Part shown: in pieces, positions 1-11,034 of the stretch | Layout of the letters: every line of letters starts with the position of its first letter | How positions within the stretch are numbered: the first letter of the stretch is position 1 | Assembly: GCF_002245785.1 (NCBI RefSeq) | Contig: NZ_NNCE01000004.1 | Location: 28,926-92,925 of the forward strand | DNA length: 64,000 nt | From: Mycoplasma testudineum | GTDB taxonomy: Bacteria > Bacillota_I > Bacilli_A > Mycoplasmatales > Metamycoplasmataceae | Reading direction: 5' to 3' | Notes under the pieces: generated by a model | What the model was told of the DNA's origin: nothing | Database searches by the model: none | Seen by the model: the letters and a program-made list of their open reading frames with translations, nothing else | Translations under genes and position numbers: made by a program

Positions 1-1626
1 TTATTTGGTTTGTATTCTCCAACAAGTGGAGAAATTTTAATCAACGGAAATCCAACTGCAATTAAAGGCCCAAATCAAGCAAATGATTTAGGTATTGCCA
101 TGGTTCACCAACATTTTAAATTGATAGACAATTACACAAATTTGCAAAACATAATTCTTGGAAATGAAACAACATTAGCTGGTGGAATTTTAACAACTAA
201 ATCAGCAGCAGATAAGATAAAAGCAATTCAAAATAAATATAATTTACATTTTGATTTAAACCAAAAAACTGGATCAGCAACAGTTGCTACACAACAAAAA
301 GTTGAAATAATGAAAATGCTTTATCGAGATGCTGATATTTTAATTTTAGATGAACCTACTGCTGTTTTGACGCCCCAAGAAATTACCGGCTTACTAGAAA
401 CAATTAAAACATTTAGAGATGCTGGTAAAACAATTTTATTTATTAGTCATAAATTAAATGAAGTCAAAGAAGTTTCTGACCGAGCTACAGTAATTAGACA
501 TGGTAAAGTAATACAAACGTTTGATTCATTAGAATCAGTAAATCCTGAAGATATGTCGGCTGCTATGGTTGGCGAAAAAGTTGTATTACCTAAAAACAAT
601 TCATCAATTTTATTTGAAAAGAATCCAACAATTGTTGAATTCGAAAATGTTTTTGCAAAAGGCAATAAGGAATTGACTAATTTAAATTTTGAAATTAAAG
701 CTGGAGAAATATTAGCTATAGCTGGCGTTGAAGGAAATGGTCAAGAAGAATTAGAATTTCTTGCAGGAGGTTTAATTAAACCTACTACTGGAAGAATTTC
801 ATTTAAAGATTATTATTCTTATTCTAAAGATAATGAAGTTGCTAAAAAGGTCATTAAAAGAGAAAAATCAGCTTTTAATAAAAAAATGTATGAAATACTT
901 GAATTTATGAACTTTTGACTATCGCGAGATTATAAAAATTTTGTTCTAGATTTTTTTAGAAAAAACCATGATGGATCAAAAACAAGATACTCAATTTTAA
1001 AATCAACAAAAAAACTTTCAAAGGGACATTTTTCAAGACCTAAAACGCACACATCTCTTAAAGATGGAATGATTGACATTTCTCAATTATCAGTAAGTAA
1101 AAGAAAAAAATACGGCCTAAGTTACATACCTGGAGATAGACATAAATATGGATTGGTTTTAGATTTTAATATCCGAGATAATTCAGTTATTAGAAAACTA
1201 TCAAATCCAGATACTGTTAAATTTGGAATCATTTTAAAGAAAAACGTAAGTGATTTTTTCAAACAAATTGAATCTAAATTTGATGTCAGAGGAGCTAGAA
1301 GTGGTGTTTCAATGGCTCGCTCACTTTCTGGGGGAAATCAACAAAAAGCAATTGTAGGTAGAGAAATATTAGATGAACATCAATTTATTGTTGTTGTTCA
1401 ACCAACAAGAGGTTTAGATGTTGGAGCTATAAACAATATTCACAATTACATACTTGAAGAAAAAGCAAAAAATAAAGCTATTTTGTTAATTAGTTACGAA
1501 CTAGATGAAGTCTTAGCTTTAGCTGATAATGTTGCCGTAATACATGAAGGTAAATTAAGTAAAAAAATTCCTATTTCGCAAGTAAATAGAACTGAAATAG
1601 GATTAATGATGGCGGGGGCTAAATAA
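1..1626 (+). CDS. Nucleoside/simple-sugar ABC transporter ATP-binding protein (5' partial)
   Basis: Tandem-ATPase subunit of a BmpA/NupO/RbsA-type importer that powers uptake of nucleosides or simple sugars. The window opens in frame just after the first Walker A; the first domain keeps the QQKVEI signature and Walker B DILILDEPTAVL (nt ~340-370). The second domain has the usual degenerate P-loop GVEGNGQEEL (~nt 725), signature LSGGNQQKAIVGREI (~nt 1324) and the VQPTRGLDVGA variant of Walker B. One TGA (nt 916-918) is read as Trp. Between the second P-loop and its Q-loop region (nt ~790-1065) lies a roughly 90-residue lysine-rich insertion not typical of the family. The stop overlaps the next ATG (TAATG), so it is translationally coupled to two permeases. 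Substrate is inferred; nucleosides are the usual cargo in mollicutes. Confidence 0.9.
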
Positions 1627-3410
1627 TGACTGAAAATAACCAAGTTTCTCAAAAAACTGGCAAGAGTTTTTACAATATTGTCAATAAAGTTTCGACTCAC
1701 ATTTTTAGTTTTGAAAATAAATCAGCTTCAAGAAAAATTGTCAATTCATTAATAGCTATTGTTTTAGGAATTGTAGCTACACTTATAATTATTTCATTAA
1801 GTGAATTTAGTGTAGATGCAATCATAGAAAGACTTATTGACAACTCCCTAAATATTTTTAGAGACAATTTTATAAAATTAATTGCAATTTATATTTTTGC
1901 AAGTTTAGCCATTGCAATTGGTTTTAAGGCAGGCTTGTTTAACATAGGTGTGCCAGGACAAATGATGATTTCTGGAGCATTAACATTTGTTATTATAACT
2001 TCTACAGGTGCAAATACATCTGGCGGAACAATTGTTGTGGCTTTCATTGTAAGTACATTAGCTGCTTCATTAATTGCTGCCACTTCTGCAGCGCTTAAAA
2101 TATTTTTTAAAGTCCATGAAGTTGTTTCGACAATTATGTTTAACTGAATTATTTACTACTTTTCTCAATATCTTTTTAGAAATGCAACAAGCCCTGAAGG
2201 TAATACATTGTTTACTGCTACATCTGGAGTATCCACAGTTCAAATTACTAACATAATGGGAGTAGATAATTCAGTAACTTTATTTACAAATTCTTCATCA
2301 GCACTTGCATTACTTTTAAGTACAGCTTTAATTTGTGCAATACTATTTTTCTTTGTACTTAGATTTACTGCTACTGGTTACAAAATTAAAATGTTAGGAA
2401 TAAATCCAAATGCTGCTAAATATGGTGGGACAAATGAAAAAATGATGACTATTTCATTATTTGCCATTTCAGGATTTTTAGCAGGAGTAGCTGGTTTCTA
2501 TTATTTCCTTTTCTATAAATATTTATTTACCTTTGATGGTTCACCATTAATTACTGGGTTTAACTCTATATCTGTTGCATTAATTGCTTATAACAATCCA
2601 ATTGGGATAATTTTTAGTTCAGTTCTATATGCATTTTTTGAAGTGGGTGTTCAAAACATTTTGGTTAGAAATGTTGGAACATCCCCTTCAGAATATTACT
2701 TTGTTCTTGTAGGTTTCTTGATGTTCTTCATTGCTATTGCTGTTGTTTTTGGAAATATTAGACCATATTATTGAATTCATAAAGAATATGTCAAGTATAA
2801 ATACGGGGCTTGAACTAAGAAAAATTCTCAAGAAAAATATTTAAAAATTGTTAAAAAATTAGATTCTTATCTTGATGTAGATGAACACACGTTTATGAAA
2901 AATTTAGATAAAGCAGATATTGGCTTTGGTCAAAAAATTAAAATTCTAAAAATGTTTTATAAATTAAGATACAAGAAAAACAAATTAATGATTCAAGAAA
3001 AACTTAAACTTAATAGCGAACAAATTTCAGTTATTCAAAAACACAAAAAAGAAGCTCACGATAAATATGTATCATCTTCATCTAAAGTATCAAAAGAAGA
3101 AAAAATTGACAATTTAGAAAAATTTGGACAAATAATTAAAAAGCTAAATTTAGAACTAGATAATCTAGGAGCTAATGATCTAAAAGATTTAAAAACCGAA
3201 ATGAAAACAAAACGAAAATTAGTTAGATCATTAATTAATTCACACAAAGATAACATGTTACATGCTCACAATAAAGCGTGATTAAAAAATGCCAAAAAAT
3301 GAAATGTTTGATTCGCTAAAAATGAAACAAAAGCTGAATATAAAAACTGATGAAATGCCGAATTAGAACAACTTTCTAAATTGGGTAACGAAGCAAGGTT
3401 GGTGAAATAA
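1626..3410 (+). CDS. Nucleoside/simple-sugar ABC transporter permease 1
   Basis: 594-residue membrane subunit of the same importer (NupP/YufP-like, BPD_transp_2 family). About residues 35-385 form the membrane domain: hydrophobic helices with the family hallmark GLFNIGVPGQM (nt ~1933-1965) and TGYKIKMLGINPNAAKYGG near the cytoplasmic coupling loop. The last ~200 residues (nt ~2790-3400) are a highly charged, lysine-rich, probably helical cytoplasmic tail, much longer than in bacterial homologues but of a kind seen in mycoplasmas. Several in-frame TGA codons are Trp. Starts at the ATG overlapping the ATPase stop and ends overlapping the start of permease 2. Confidence 0.9.
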
Positions 3411-4369
3411 TGATTAGTCAAATTTTTGTTTTCGCGTTTGCAATTGTCACTGTTTTAGGAATAGCATCTATTTCTGGAATATTTAGTGAAAGAGTCGGAA
3501 TCTTAAATATTGGTATTGACGGAATGATGGTTTTTGGAGCAACAATTTATGGTATGCTTGCCATGATAGTCAATTTTGAAGTAGGCACCAATAATTTATC
3601 AGGAATGATATTTATGCAATTGCCGCTGCTCTTTTTAGCTGCTATTTTAACCGCAATTTTATCAAGCATCCACGGCCTTATAACAATAAAACTAAAAGGT
3701 AATCATATTATTAGTGGTATAGCGATTAATTTATTAGCAACTGGATTTGCTTGAATTATTTTAATAACAGTTCCAACATTAGTAAGTACTACTTTAACAC
3801 CTAAAACTTTCGGAACAACTGGATTAGTTGAATTAGCATTAGTTGTTTCATCTACTGGTTCGGATTTTGGGAATTTAGTTAGTTTAAAATTATTCTTATT
3901 TGTAATTATTGCAATTGCTTCATGATTTGTTTTAACAAAAACTAAATGAGGTTTAAGATTTAAATCAATCGGAGAAAATCCTCAAGCAGCTGATGTTGCT
4001 GGTATAAATGTTAATTCATATAAATGACAGGGAGTCCTTATAAGTGGATTCCTTGCTGGTATTGCAGGTTCAATTGCAATTCAATTATTTGGAATTTCAA
4101 CTTTTAGTGGTGGAGTTAGAGGATTTGGTTTCTTAGCTTTAGCAATTATGATCATGTCACAATGAAAAATAAGCTGAAGTGTTGTAGTATCAATGGGATT
4201 TGCTATTATTTATTCACTTGCAAATTCTGCTTCAAGTAATTCAGCTACTGCAGGACCAATTTACTTAATGATTCCTTACATAATTTCAATATTTTTACTT
4301 GTATTTTTCAGTAGAAATACTAAAGCACCTAAAGCTGCCGGAATACCTTATGAAAAATCGGCCCGGTAA
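3410..4369 (+). CDS. Nucleoside/simple-sugar ABC transporter permease 2
   Basis: 319-residue second permease (NupQ/YufQ-like). It shows the hallmark ERVGILNIGIDGMM near residues 27-40, the conserved LKGNHIISG loop, and the GLRFKSIGENPQAADVAGI segment typical of the BPD_transp_2 family. About eight hydrophobic segments. TGA codons at Trp positions interrupt a standard-code reading but not the frame. Last gene of the three-gene unit; a strong intrinsic terminator follows. The substrate-binding lipoprotein expected for the system is not in this part of the window. Confidence 0.9.
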
Positions 4370-4380
4370 AATACAATTTT

Positions 4381-4406
4381 AGAGCAACATTTAGTTGTTC
4401 TTTTTT
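4381..4406 (+). terminator. Intrinsic terminator after the ABC importer
   Basis: 8-bp stem AGAGCAAC / GTTGTTCT (one G-T pair) with a 5-nt loop, followed by a run of six T. Ends the importer operon 12 nt after the stop. Confidence 0.85.
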
Positions 4407-4500
4407 ATTATAGATTTTACGTAAAACACTTATGAAAAAACAACTTATACTAATGAATTTATTATTTAAAACAAAACGGAATGAAATATATAATAAACAC

Positions 4501-5388
4501 ATGAAAAAGCGTTTAAAAAAGAAATTATTTTTGTCAAGTTTATTAACGATATCTACTGCAATTACAGCTGTTTCAAGCGTTTCTTGTATTACAGATTATA
4601 GACTTGGTAATTTTGAAATTGTTCATGGTCTAATTCAAATGGAACCCAATTTAGATGTTTTTAATTCTGAAAATAGAATTGAACTTACTAAAGAAAAATT
4701 TGAACTTTTAGTTAATTTTAATTCACAAACAGATAGTGTTTCAGATAGAAAAGCTTTGATTGAATCAATTTTTACTTTTCAATTTTTCAATGATACAATG
4801 ACAAGCGAAGCAAACCTAGCTGATAATGCAGCAGCAGAATTGCAATTCGGTTACATTCACTATAAAGATTCATCAAACAATAATAAAACTATGTATAGAG
4901 TATTTTTAAAAAATAATAGTCTAAGTCAGAAATATTTCAAAAATATTACTGCGCAAAGCATAGGTGTTGAATTACCAGAAAATTATGATCCTACATTAAC
5001 AATTGAATCTGCTAAATCTTTACTTACTATATATCAAAGCGATTACTACATTTTTAATGGTATAAAATTAACTAACGAAGAAATAAATACACTAATTAAA
5101 TCTACTGACAATGAAGCTAAAGCAAGATTGTTAAATAGCATTTATTCGTTTAAATATTTATTAACGGCTGGTCAATCTATTAACATAAATGCTTCTGAAC
5201 CATTAGGGTCTAGATTCGTTTTTAGTCCTGAAAATGTAAATAATTTCAAAACTGTTTTTTCATTAAGAATAAAGAGCTTTTTAAACATAATTGATGAATC
5301 ATACTATATGTCTTTATTTGTTGTTGATGATAATTCTACTGCCATATACCCAGCAGGCCTGCCATCGGTAATTAAGTGAGGTGGATAA
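4501..5388 (+). CDS. Hypothetical lipoprotein paired with DUF31 protease
   Basis: 295-residue surface lipoprotein. The start at 4501 gives a classic signal peptide: lysine-rich N-terminus, hydrophobic stretch, lipobox VSSVSC with Cys at about residue 29. An in-frame ATG at 4432 would add 23 charged residues and spoil it. I recognise no domain in the mature part; it is soluble-looking, acidic to neutral and contains the Trp-TGA near the C-terminus. It ends in TAATG overlapping the protease gene, so the two are co-translated. The position directly before a DUF31 protease is where the immunoglobulin-binding MIB partner sits in MIB-MIP systems, but this protein is much shorter than known MIBs and I see no sequence support for that role. 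Confidence 0.8.
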
Positions 5389-6884
5389 TGCGTAAATTTA
5401 AAAAAATTGCTTTAGGAACAATTGCAACTTCAACAGTAGCAATCAGTGCAATAGCTGCAACGAGTTGTGGTCATTTATTTGGTTCATACGATTTCGATTT
5501 TGATGAATATCCTAATGCAGGTAAAGATTTAAATACTTGAAATTGAGATTCAAGTAGTGAACGTTTTAGAATAACTATTCCAAATCCAGATATTAGTTCT
5601 GAAAATAAATTAATTTGACCTTCTGTTTATCAAAGTTATTCTGACAGACCAAGGTTCCCAACTCAGAGCACTACTGAAGCTAATCAAGAATGATTTGCTC
5701 CAAATGAACACTATGCCAAAAACTTCAAAACAAGTTTTGCTTTAAGATTTGAGAACACATCAAATGAAGGTAATGCTGCTTCAAATTCAACGGTTTTAGG
5801 TACAGGTTGAATTTTGGATTACATCATTCCAAATGATGGCACATATCCAACAAAATGATATATAGCTACTAATTTGCACGTTGCTAATAATTTAAGAAAT
5901 CCTGGAGATGAAAATGCAAGGCTTCTATTTACAAAAGAATTTGTAATGACAAAATGAGACATTGGTAAAAACACTTATAAAGATGAAGTTAAAGCTGGTG
6001 ATTATTCTTTAGCTAAATCATATGTAACAGGAAATTACAATTCAAGTAATCAACTAGTTGGCGGTGCTCCTGCACTTTTAAAATCGATTCCTAAAACAGT
6101 TTACGCAGGTGTTGATTATTTAGTTGATAGTCCCAAAAATTGAAATCCATCTTTATATGAAGAGATGATTGATTTTGCTGTTATAGAAGTTGAATTTATT
6201 AATTCAGAAACCGCTCAAGAAGCAACAAGTGATTATGCAAATTTAGCACCAAGCGAACAAAATAAATTCTTACAAACACCGTATTTATCTGATCCTAATG
6301 CCAAAAATGTAAATTTCTATATTTCTGGATTCCCAAACGGAAGACCCGAAATTAACAGGAGTGTTTTTGGAGGAAATGACGGTTTAAAAAAATATGATAC
6401 ATCTTTAGCTCAAGGTGAATTAGATTCTATTGTTGACAATTACCAACTAGGTGATAAATTAACACAATCAGTAACATCTTATAACACCTTTGAATTAGAC
6501 TCGCCTAAAGGTATTGGGGATGCATTGTTAATATTACCTTATTTTTCTACATCATATAAAGGAACACCATATACTCCATGAGCTTTAGTGTATTCTTTTT
6601 CTAATAGTGGTTTAGATGGTGGTTCAAGTGGAAGTAAAGTCACAAATGAAAATGATGAGATTGTAGCTATACATGCACTTGGTTCTTCTAGTTCAGAAAG
6701 TAATTTAGCTTTTGCTTTAAAGAGCAATGGTTATACACATGCCAACTATAATGGTTATGTTACACCAGCTTACGACATAATTATGGGTGGTTTTCAAGGT
6801 CAAAAAACTTCATATGCTCAAGCTATGAAAGAACTGTATTCTGGACAAGGAATAAATACCAAATTAATTGGAATTATCCAGTAA
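5388..6884 (+). CDS. DUF31 family lipoprotein, chymotrypsin-like serine protease (MIP-like)
   Basis: 498-residue lipoprotein of the mycoplasma DUF31 peptidase family, which includes immunoglobulin-cleaving MIP. Signal peptide ends in AIAATSC. A chymotrypsin-type triad can be read in order: His164 in ATNLHVANN, Asp262 in MIDFAVIEVEF, and Ser414 in GGSSGSKV, matching TAAHC / DIALL / GDSGGP of trypsin-like enzymes. About eight TGA codons are Trp. Located on the outer membrane leaflet through its lipid anchor, it likely cleaves host or surface proteins. Substrate is unknown; immunoglobulin is only one option because the partner gene is not a recognisable MIB. Confidence 0.85.
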
Positions 6885-6894
6885 AATGAGAAAC

Positions 6895-6937
6895 TAAAAA
6901 AATTAACGGTCATAATAGAAGTAACCGTTAATTTTTT
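6895..6937. terminator. Bidirectional intrinsic terminator
   Basis: Stem AAAAAATTAACGGT with ACCGTTAATTTTTT flanked by A-run and T-run, so it can work on both strands: it closes the DUF31 gene on plus and the membrane-protein cassette on minus. Confidence 0.85.
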
Positions 6938-6948
6938 TAATTTTCTGA

Positions 6949-7713
6949 TTAATCTACAATACCAGATTCTGATCTAATTAGATCTTTACATAATTCTGTG
7001 ACATAATAATGTAAAGTTTTTTTTGCTTTTTCTTCATTTATGAATAACAATGTAGTGTTTAATCAAAATATATATGTTCCCATTCTCAAATATTTTTTCT
7101 GAAAAGTTGGAGGTTTAATTCTAAAAAATGCATTTATCATTTTTAGGAACTCATTTTTAAATAAATATAATCTATATTTTTTTAAAAATTGGAATATTCG
7201 TTTTGAAATAAAAATATTTCCATAGGTAACTTTGGATTTACTGAATGAAACAGTTTTATTAATTAAATCTGAATCAGCCAATATTGTTTTTAATAGTGGT
7301 TTATGTTTTTTATAATGAACTATAGCAATTACAAAATTAATTATAAATAGTAACGCAACAAAACCACTTGCACCAGCAAAACCAAATGAAAGTAATTTTA
7401 ATTGAAAATAAATGTCCGATTTTGATAATTCACCAAAATTTTGATTTATAAAAAAAATATATGTTAAGTATGTACAAAAACCGTAAAGTATTCCTATACC
7501 TCAATTAAAAAATAAAGTAGAGTTTATAAATCACCATTTAGATACTACGATTGTGATATTTCTCGGAAACAGTAATTGCCTATTGGCTGCATTATTTCTT
7601 TTGATAACTAAAAAGTAAAGCATATTGAAAATAGCAAGAACCAGGGCAACGATTATTAAATACGGAATCATCACAGGATATAAATATGCATTTCTTATTT
7701 CTAGTTGTGTCAT
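6949..7713 (-). CDS. Four-helix membrane protein, paralogue A
   Basis: 254 residues; function unknown. An N-terminal hydrophobic helix (about residues 12-38) is followed by RNNAANRQLLFPRNITIVV, two central membrane helices (roughly residues 60-80 and 110-140) and a C-terminal cytosolic-looking region with KKYLRMGTYIFWLNTTLLF. It is clearly homologous to the next gene upstream in the operon (7819-8520): both share PYL...NLLY helix, N-R-Q-x-x-F-P, IVVSK and the Y-x-x-x-G-x-Y-x-FWLNT block near the C-terminus. Read through three or more Trp-TGA codons. Third gene of the minus-strand cassette that begins at 9498. Confidence 0.75.
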
Positions 7714-7818
7714 TTTGTTCTCCTAATAATTGTGGTGATTTTTAACAAATTTTTAAATTGAATTGATATCCAAAATATTAACTTATTTATTTTAAATTTG
7801 CATAAATTTATAATTTGC

Positions 7819-8520
7819 TTAGTTTTTTTGTTGTGATGAGAATAAATTTCTTGCTGCCTCTGCTATAAAATAGTTTAAAGTGTTTTTAACTTTATTATCT
7901 TTTCGAAATATTAAATAAGTGTTCAATCAAAATGCATAATTTCCTAATTTCATGTACTTTTTATTAAAGGAGACATCTTTTCTGTAAAGCAAAAATTTGT
8001 TATATTTAGATAATAATCAAAAAAGTGTTCATGATCTTTTCAAATTGTTTGGATCAAATTTTTGTTCACTAAAGTTTTTTACTTTGCTTACCAGTTGATG
8101 ATCTGAAAGAATGGCGTTTTGTATATTAAGGTATTTTTTGTAATCTAAATAGCCGATGATGTAATTTATTATCATAATTAAAACAATAAAACTAGCTACA
8201 CTAACAAGAGAATAAACCAATAAAGAAAATTGTTCGTTTTTATCTGAATTTTGAATTATAAATTTGTCAACAACTTCATAGCTCTCTCCGTAAACAAGAT
8301 AGGAAGATCAAAAATAATGAAGTAAAAATTGACAATGTAAATATGTTGGAGTTATGTAAAAATAGCTTTTTGAAACAACAATTTTTGGCTCAACTGGGAA
8401 TCTATTTTGTCTGTTCGTTCTATTTCTATTTCTGAAATAAAAAACATACAATAAATTAAAGAGACCAATAATTAAAAAAGCAAACACTAAATAAGGAATA
8501 ATTATTTTGTTTATATTCAT
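7819..8520 (-). CDS. Four-helix membrane protein, paralogue B
   Basis: 233 residues, paralogue of the neighbouring 6949-7713 protein with the same layout: N-terminal membrane helix, NRTNRQNRFPVEPKIVVSK linker, two membrane helices in the middle, and a C-terminal block KKYMKLGNYAFWLNTYLIF. The start ATG at 8520 lies 24 nt after the stop of the upstream gene, so they share a transcript. I do not recognise the family. Tandem duplication followed by divergence is evident; conserved blocks in both copies mean the fold and the C-terminal motif are under selection. Confidence 0.75.
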
Positions 8521-8544
8521 GAATTTAAACCTTGGCTCTTAATT

Positions 8545-9498
8545 CTATTTGTTAATACTATTAATTATTGAATGTATGTTATCTTGGAATAGTCCCATTG
8601 TTATTGTAAATGTCCCTAAAGCAACCATTAAAACCACTAACGCAGGTTGTGCTCAAACCGCTGCAGCCGCTAAAGGTTGTAGACCAATTGACGCTTGACC
8701 AAGACTAATTGCTATCCCCAATAGTCCATTCACAGCTTCCAATAATTCAATTGATGTGTTTGTGATTTTTGTTGCGTTATCTAATAGCTTATTTAAATTG
8801 TCCTGTAAATTATTATATTCATTTTTTATCACCACTAGTGCCGCAGTTGCTCCTGTTGCAAACGCGCTTACAGCGACCGCAGCAGGAATTGATAAGCCAA
8901 AAAATCACGCAGCAGCTCAATAACCCGCCGCAACTGTTCATGATATTGCTACCGCACCTACTAAGACATCAATAAATTTATTAATTTCATATTTTGCATC
9001 ATTTAGATCTTTAGCCTTAGAACGAAATAATATACTTTTCTCAATTTCCACCGAATTAGTTAATTGAATAGGGATTTCTCTCTTTTCGTTAGCGGAATAT
9101 TCATTTATAGAGTTTCTGATTTCGTTTTCATCAATATTTAAATTCATACTCTTAGCAATATTGATAAATTTATCAATGCCAAAATCATTCGATTCACTTG
9201 CCACCATTATATTTGACATAAAATCAATTATTTTTGTTTCTTGTTCTCTTGATGCATTTATAATTATTTTATTGTCGGCAACTTTGTTGAAATTCGAATT
9301 AATAGTAGCTTGTGAATTGCCATAATTGTTTATAAACATATCATTATAAATGTTTTTTGCTTTTTCAAAATTTACATTATTTTGAATATTTAAATTATTA
9401 CTGTAACTTGTAATTACTGGGACAGCGACTGAAGTTCCAATTCCTGCCAATACTGCTCCAGATATTAAAGATGATATAATTAAAATTTTTCTTTTCAT
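8545..9498 (-). CDS. Secreted or membrane-anchored helical protein with two hydrophobic hairpins
   Basis: 317 residues, no recognised family. N-terminal membrane or signal segment (residues ~4-30) without a lipobox Cys, then about 150 helical polar residues, then an Ala/Gly-rich hydrophobic stretch (about residues 187-222, GYWAAAWFFGLSIPAAVAV), a short amphipathic coil (LQDNLNKLLDNATKITN), and a second Ala-rich hydrophobic stretch (about 255-303). This order of helices around hydrophobic hairpins resembles alpha-helical pore-forming or membrane-inserting proteins in general, which is only an inference. First gene of the three-gene minus cassette with the two paralogous membrane proteins. Confidence 0.7.
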
Positions 9499-9515
9499 AA
9501 TTTACCTTTTTTATC

Positions 9516-9537
9516 GATAGGAATGCAAATACCTATC
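9516..9537. promoter_or_regulatory. Inverted repeat before the minus cassette
   Basis: GATAGG and CCTATC separated by 10 nt, 18 nt upstream of the 9498 start codon, in the expected 5' leader. There is no T-run after it on the minus strand strong enough for a terminator, so an operator or leader hairpin is more likely. Regulator unknown. Confidence 0.35.
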
Positions 9538-10011
9538 AAATATATTTTATATATTTTGAAAATGAAAGACATATTTTAAAATTTGTATATGGAAATTTTC
9601 CACAAATTTATTTAAATTTTTACAAACATTTTCTTTTAATCAATCGTTCCAAAAGATTTTGATATAGTGATAAAAGTTAATTTAATATTTGAAATTTAAA
9701 ATTATCACGCTTTTTTTGAAATTGAAAAATTTAGCTACTTAAAAAATGTAAATTGCCAAAAAAAATTCTATTAAAATAATTTAATAAGAGATCAATTTAA
9801 AAAATTCTAATTCTCAATAAGATCAATTTTCAAATACAAGATTATCATGAAAAAAATATTCATTTATTTCCATTTTTGTTCCACATATTGTCCAAACAAC
9901 AACAATAAAAAATCGATATGTTAAAATATATTTGAACTAAATTTAATATGTTTTGAAGTGTATTTACGTTATGTAAATTCAAATTTAAATTATTTTTAGT
10001 TTATTTATATT
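9538..10011. other. AT-rich intergenic region before ldh
   Basis: About 470 bp of very AT-rich sequence between the divergent cassette and ldh. I see no open frame worth calling, no RNA gene, and no clear -35/-10 pair; it must carry the promoters of both flanking units. The ldh start has a strong ribosome site, AAGGAGAA, at 10012-10019. Confidence 0.5.
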
Positions 10012-10023
10012 TAAGGAGAAAGA

Positions 10024-10980
10024 ATGAATCATACAATTAAAAGTAAAAAGGTGGCCGTAATAGGAACAGGGCTTGTTGGTACATCTTTTATGGCTGCTGC
10101 ACACTTAATGGGATTAGCTGCAGAATACGGAATTATTGACATTAACGAGCAAAAAGCCGGTGCTAATGCAATGGATTTAGAAGACTCATTATCAGTAATG
10201 GATTCTGGTAGAACCACAAAATTATATAACTATAGTGACCTTAAAGATGCTGATGTTATTGTTATAACAGCTGGAAGACCACAAAAACACGGAGAAACAA
10301 GATTAGAATTATTAGTAGATAATGCAAAAATCATGAAAAGCATTGCTGAATCAGTTAAAAAATCAGGTTTCAATGGAGTTACAGTTATTAACTCTAACCC
10401 AGTTGATGTAATGACAGGTATTTATGCTAAAGTAACTGGTTTTGATAAAAACAAAGTTATTAGTTCAGGTACAGCACTTGAAGCTTCAAGATTTGTACAA
10501 GAAGTTGCATCTAGATTTAATTTAAATCCAGCTACTGTTAAAGGTGCTGTATTAGGTGAACATGGTGATTCATCAGTATCAGTATTTGAATCAATCAATG
10601 CTGGTGGAGTTCCATATGCAGATTTAAATAAAAACAAAATTATTTCTAAAGCAGATGAAGATATTATCCAAGAAAACGTTAGAAGAAAAGCATACAAAAT
10701 TATTGAAGGTAAAGGTTCAACATTTTACGGTGTTGGAGCAGTTACTGCAAAACTTGTAAGAGCTATTATTAATGATGAACACAGTGTACATTGTGTTGGT
10801 GCTTATTTAACTGGTCAATACGGAGTTAAAGATATCTACTTTGGTACACCAGCTGTTTTAGGATCAAACGGAATTCAACAAATTTTAGAAGTAAGTCTAA
10901 CTGACGAAAAAATGAAACTTGTTAAAAAATCGGCAGAAATCGTTAAAACTGCTTTCGAATCTGTAGCGAAACACATTTAA
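10024..10980 (+). CDS. ldh: L-lactate dehydrogenase
   Basis: 318 residues. Reduces pyruvate to L-lactate with NADH, regenerating NAD+ for glycolysis in the cytosol. NAD-binding Rossmann motif GTGLVGTS at residues 15-22, coenzyme segment VITAGRPQKHGETR with the substrate-loop Arg, substrate Arg in SGTALEASRF, and the catalytic HGDS motif (GEHGDSS, about residues 180-186). Length matches the family. The start is set by the AAGGAGAA site 4 nt upstream. Monocistronic: intergenic promoter region before it and an intrinsic terminator after it. Confidence 0.97.
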   Translation: MNHTIKSKKVAVIGTGLVGTSFMAAAHLMGLAAEYGIIDINEQKAGANAMDLEDSLSVMDSGRTTKLYNYSDLKDADVIVITAGRPQKHGETRLELLVDNAKIMKSIAESVKKSGFNGVTVINSNPVDVMTGIYAKVTGFDKNKVISSGTALEASRFVQEVASRFNLNPATVKGAVLGEHGDSSVSVFESINAGGVPYADLNKNKIISKADEDIIQENVRRKAYKIIEGKGSTFYGVGAVTAKLVRAIINDEHSVHCVGAYLTGQYGVKDIYFGTPAVLGSNGIQQILEVSLTDEKMKLVKKSAEIVKTAFESVAKHI

Positions 10981-10992
10981 TTACGAATATTA

Positions 10993-11032
10993 AAAACCTT
11001 TCAGTCAAAATTTTAAAACTGAAAGGTTTTTT
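10993..11032 (+). terminator. Intrinsic terminator after ldh
   Basis: 13-bp perfect stem AAAACCTTTCAGT / ACTGAAAGGTTTT with T-run. The A-run on the other side lets it also end the converging ABC gene at 11035. Confidence 0.9.
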
Positions 11033-11034
11033 AT

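Noticed and set aside
916..918. In-frame TGA codons that break most genes into fragments under the standard code
   Set aside because: They fall at conserved or plausible Trp positions throughout and the frames continue, so they are Trp codons of the mycoplasma code and not pseudogene stops.
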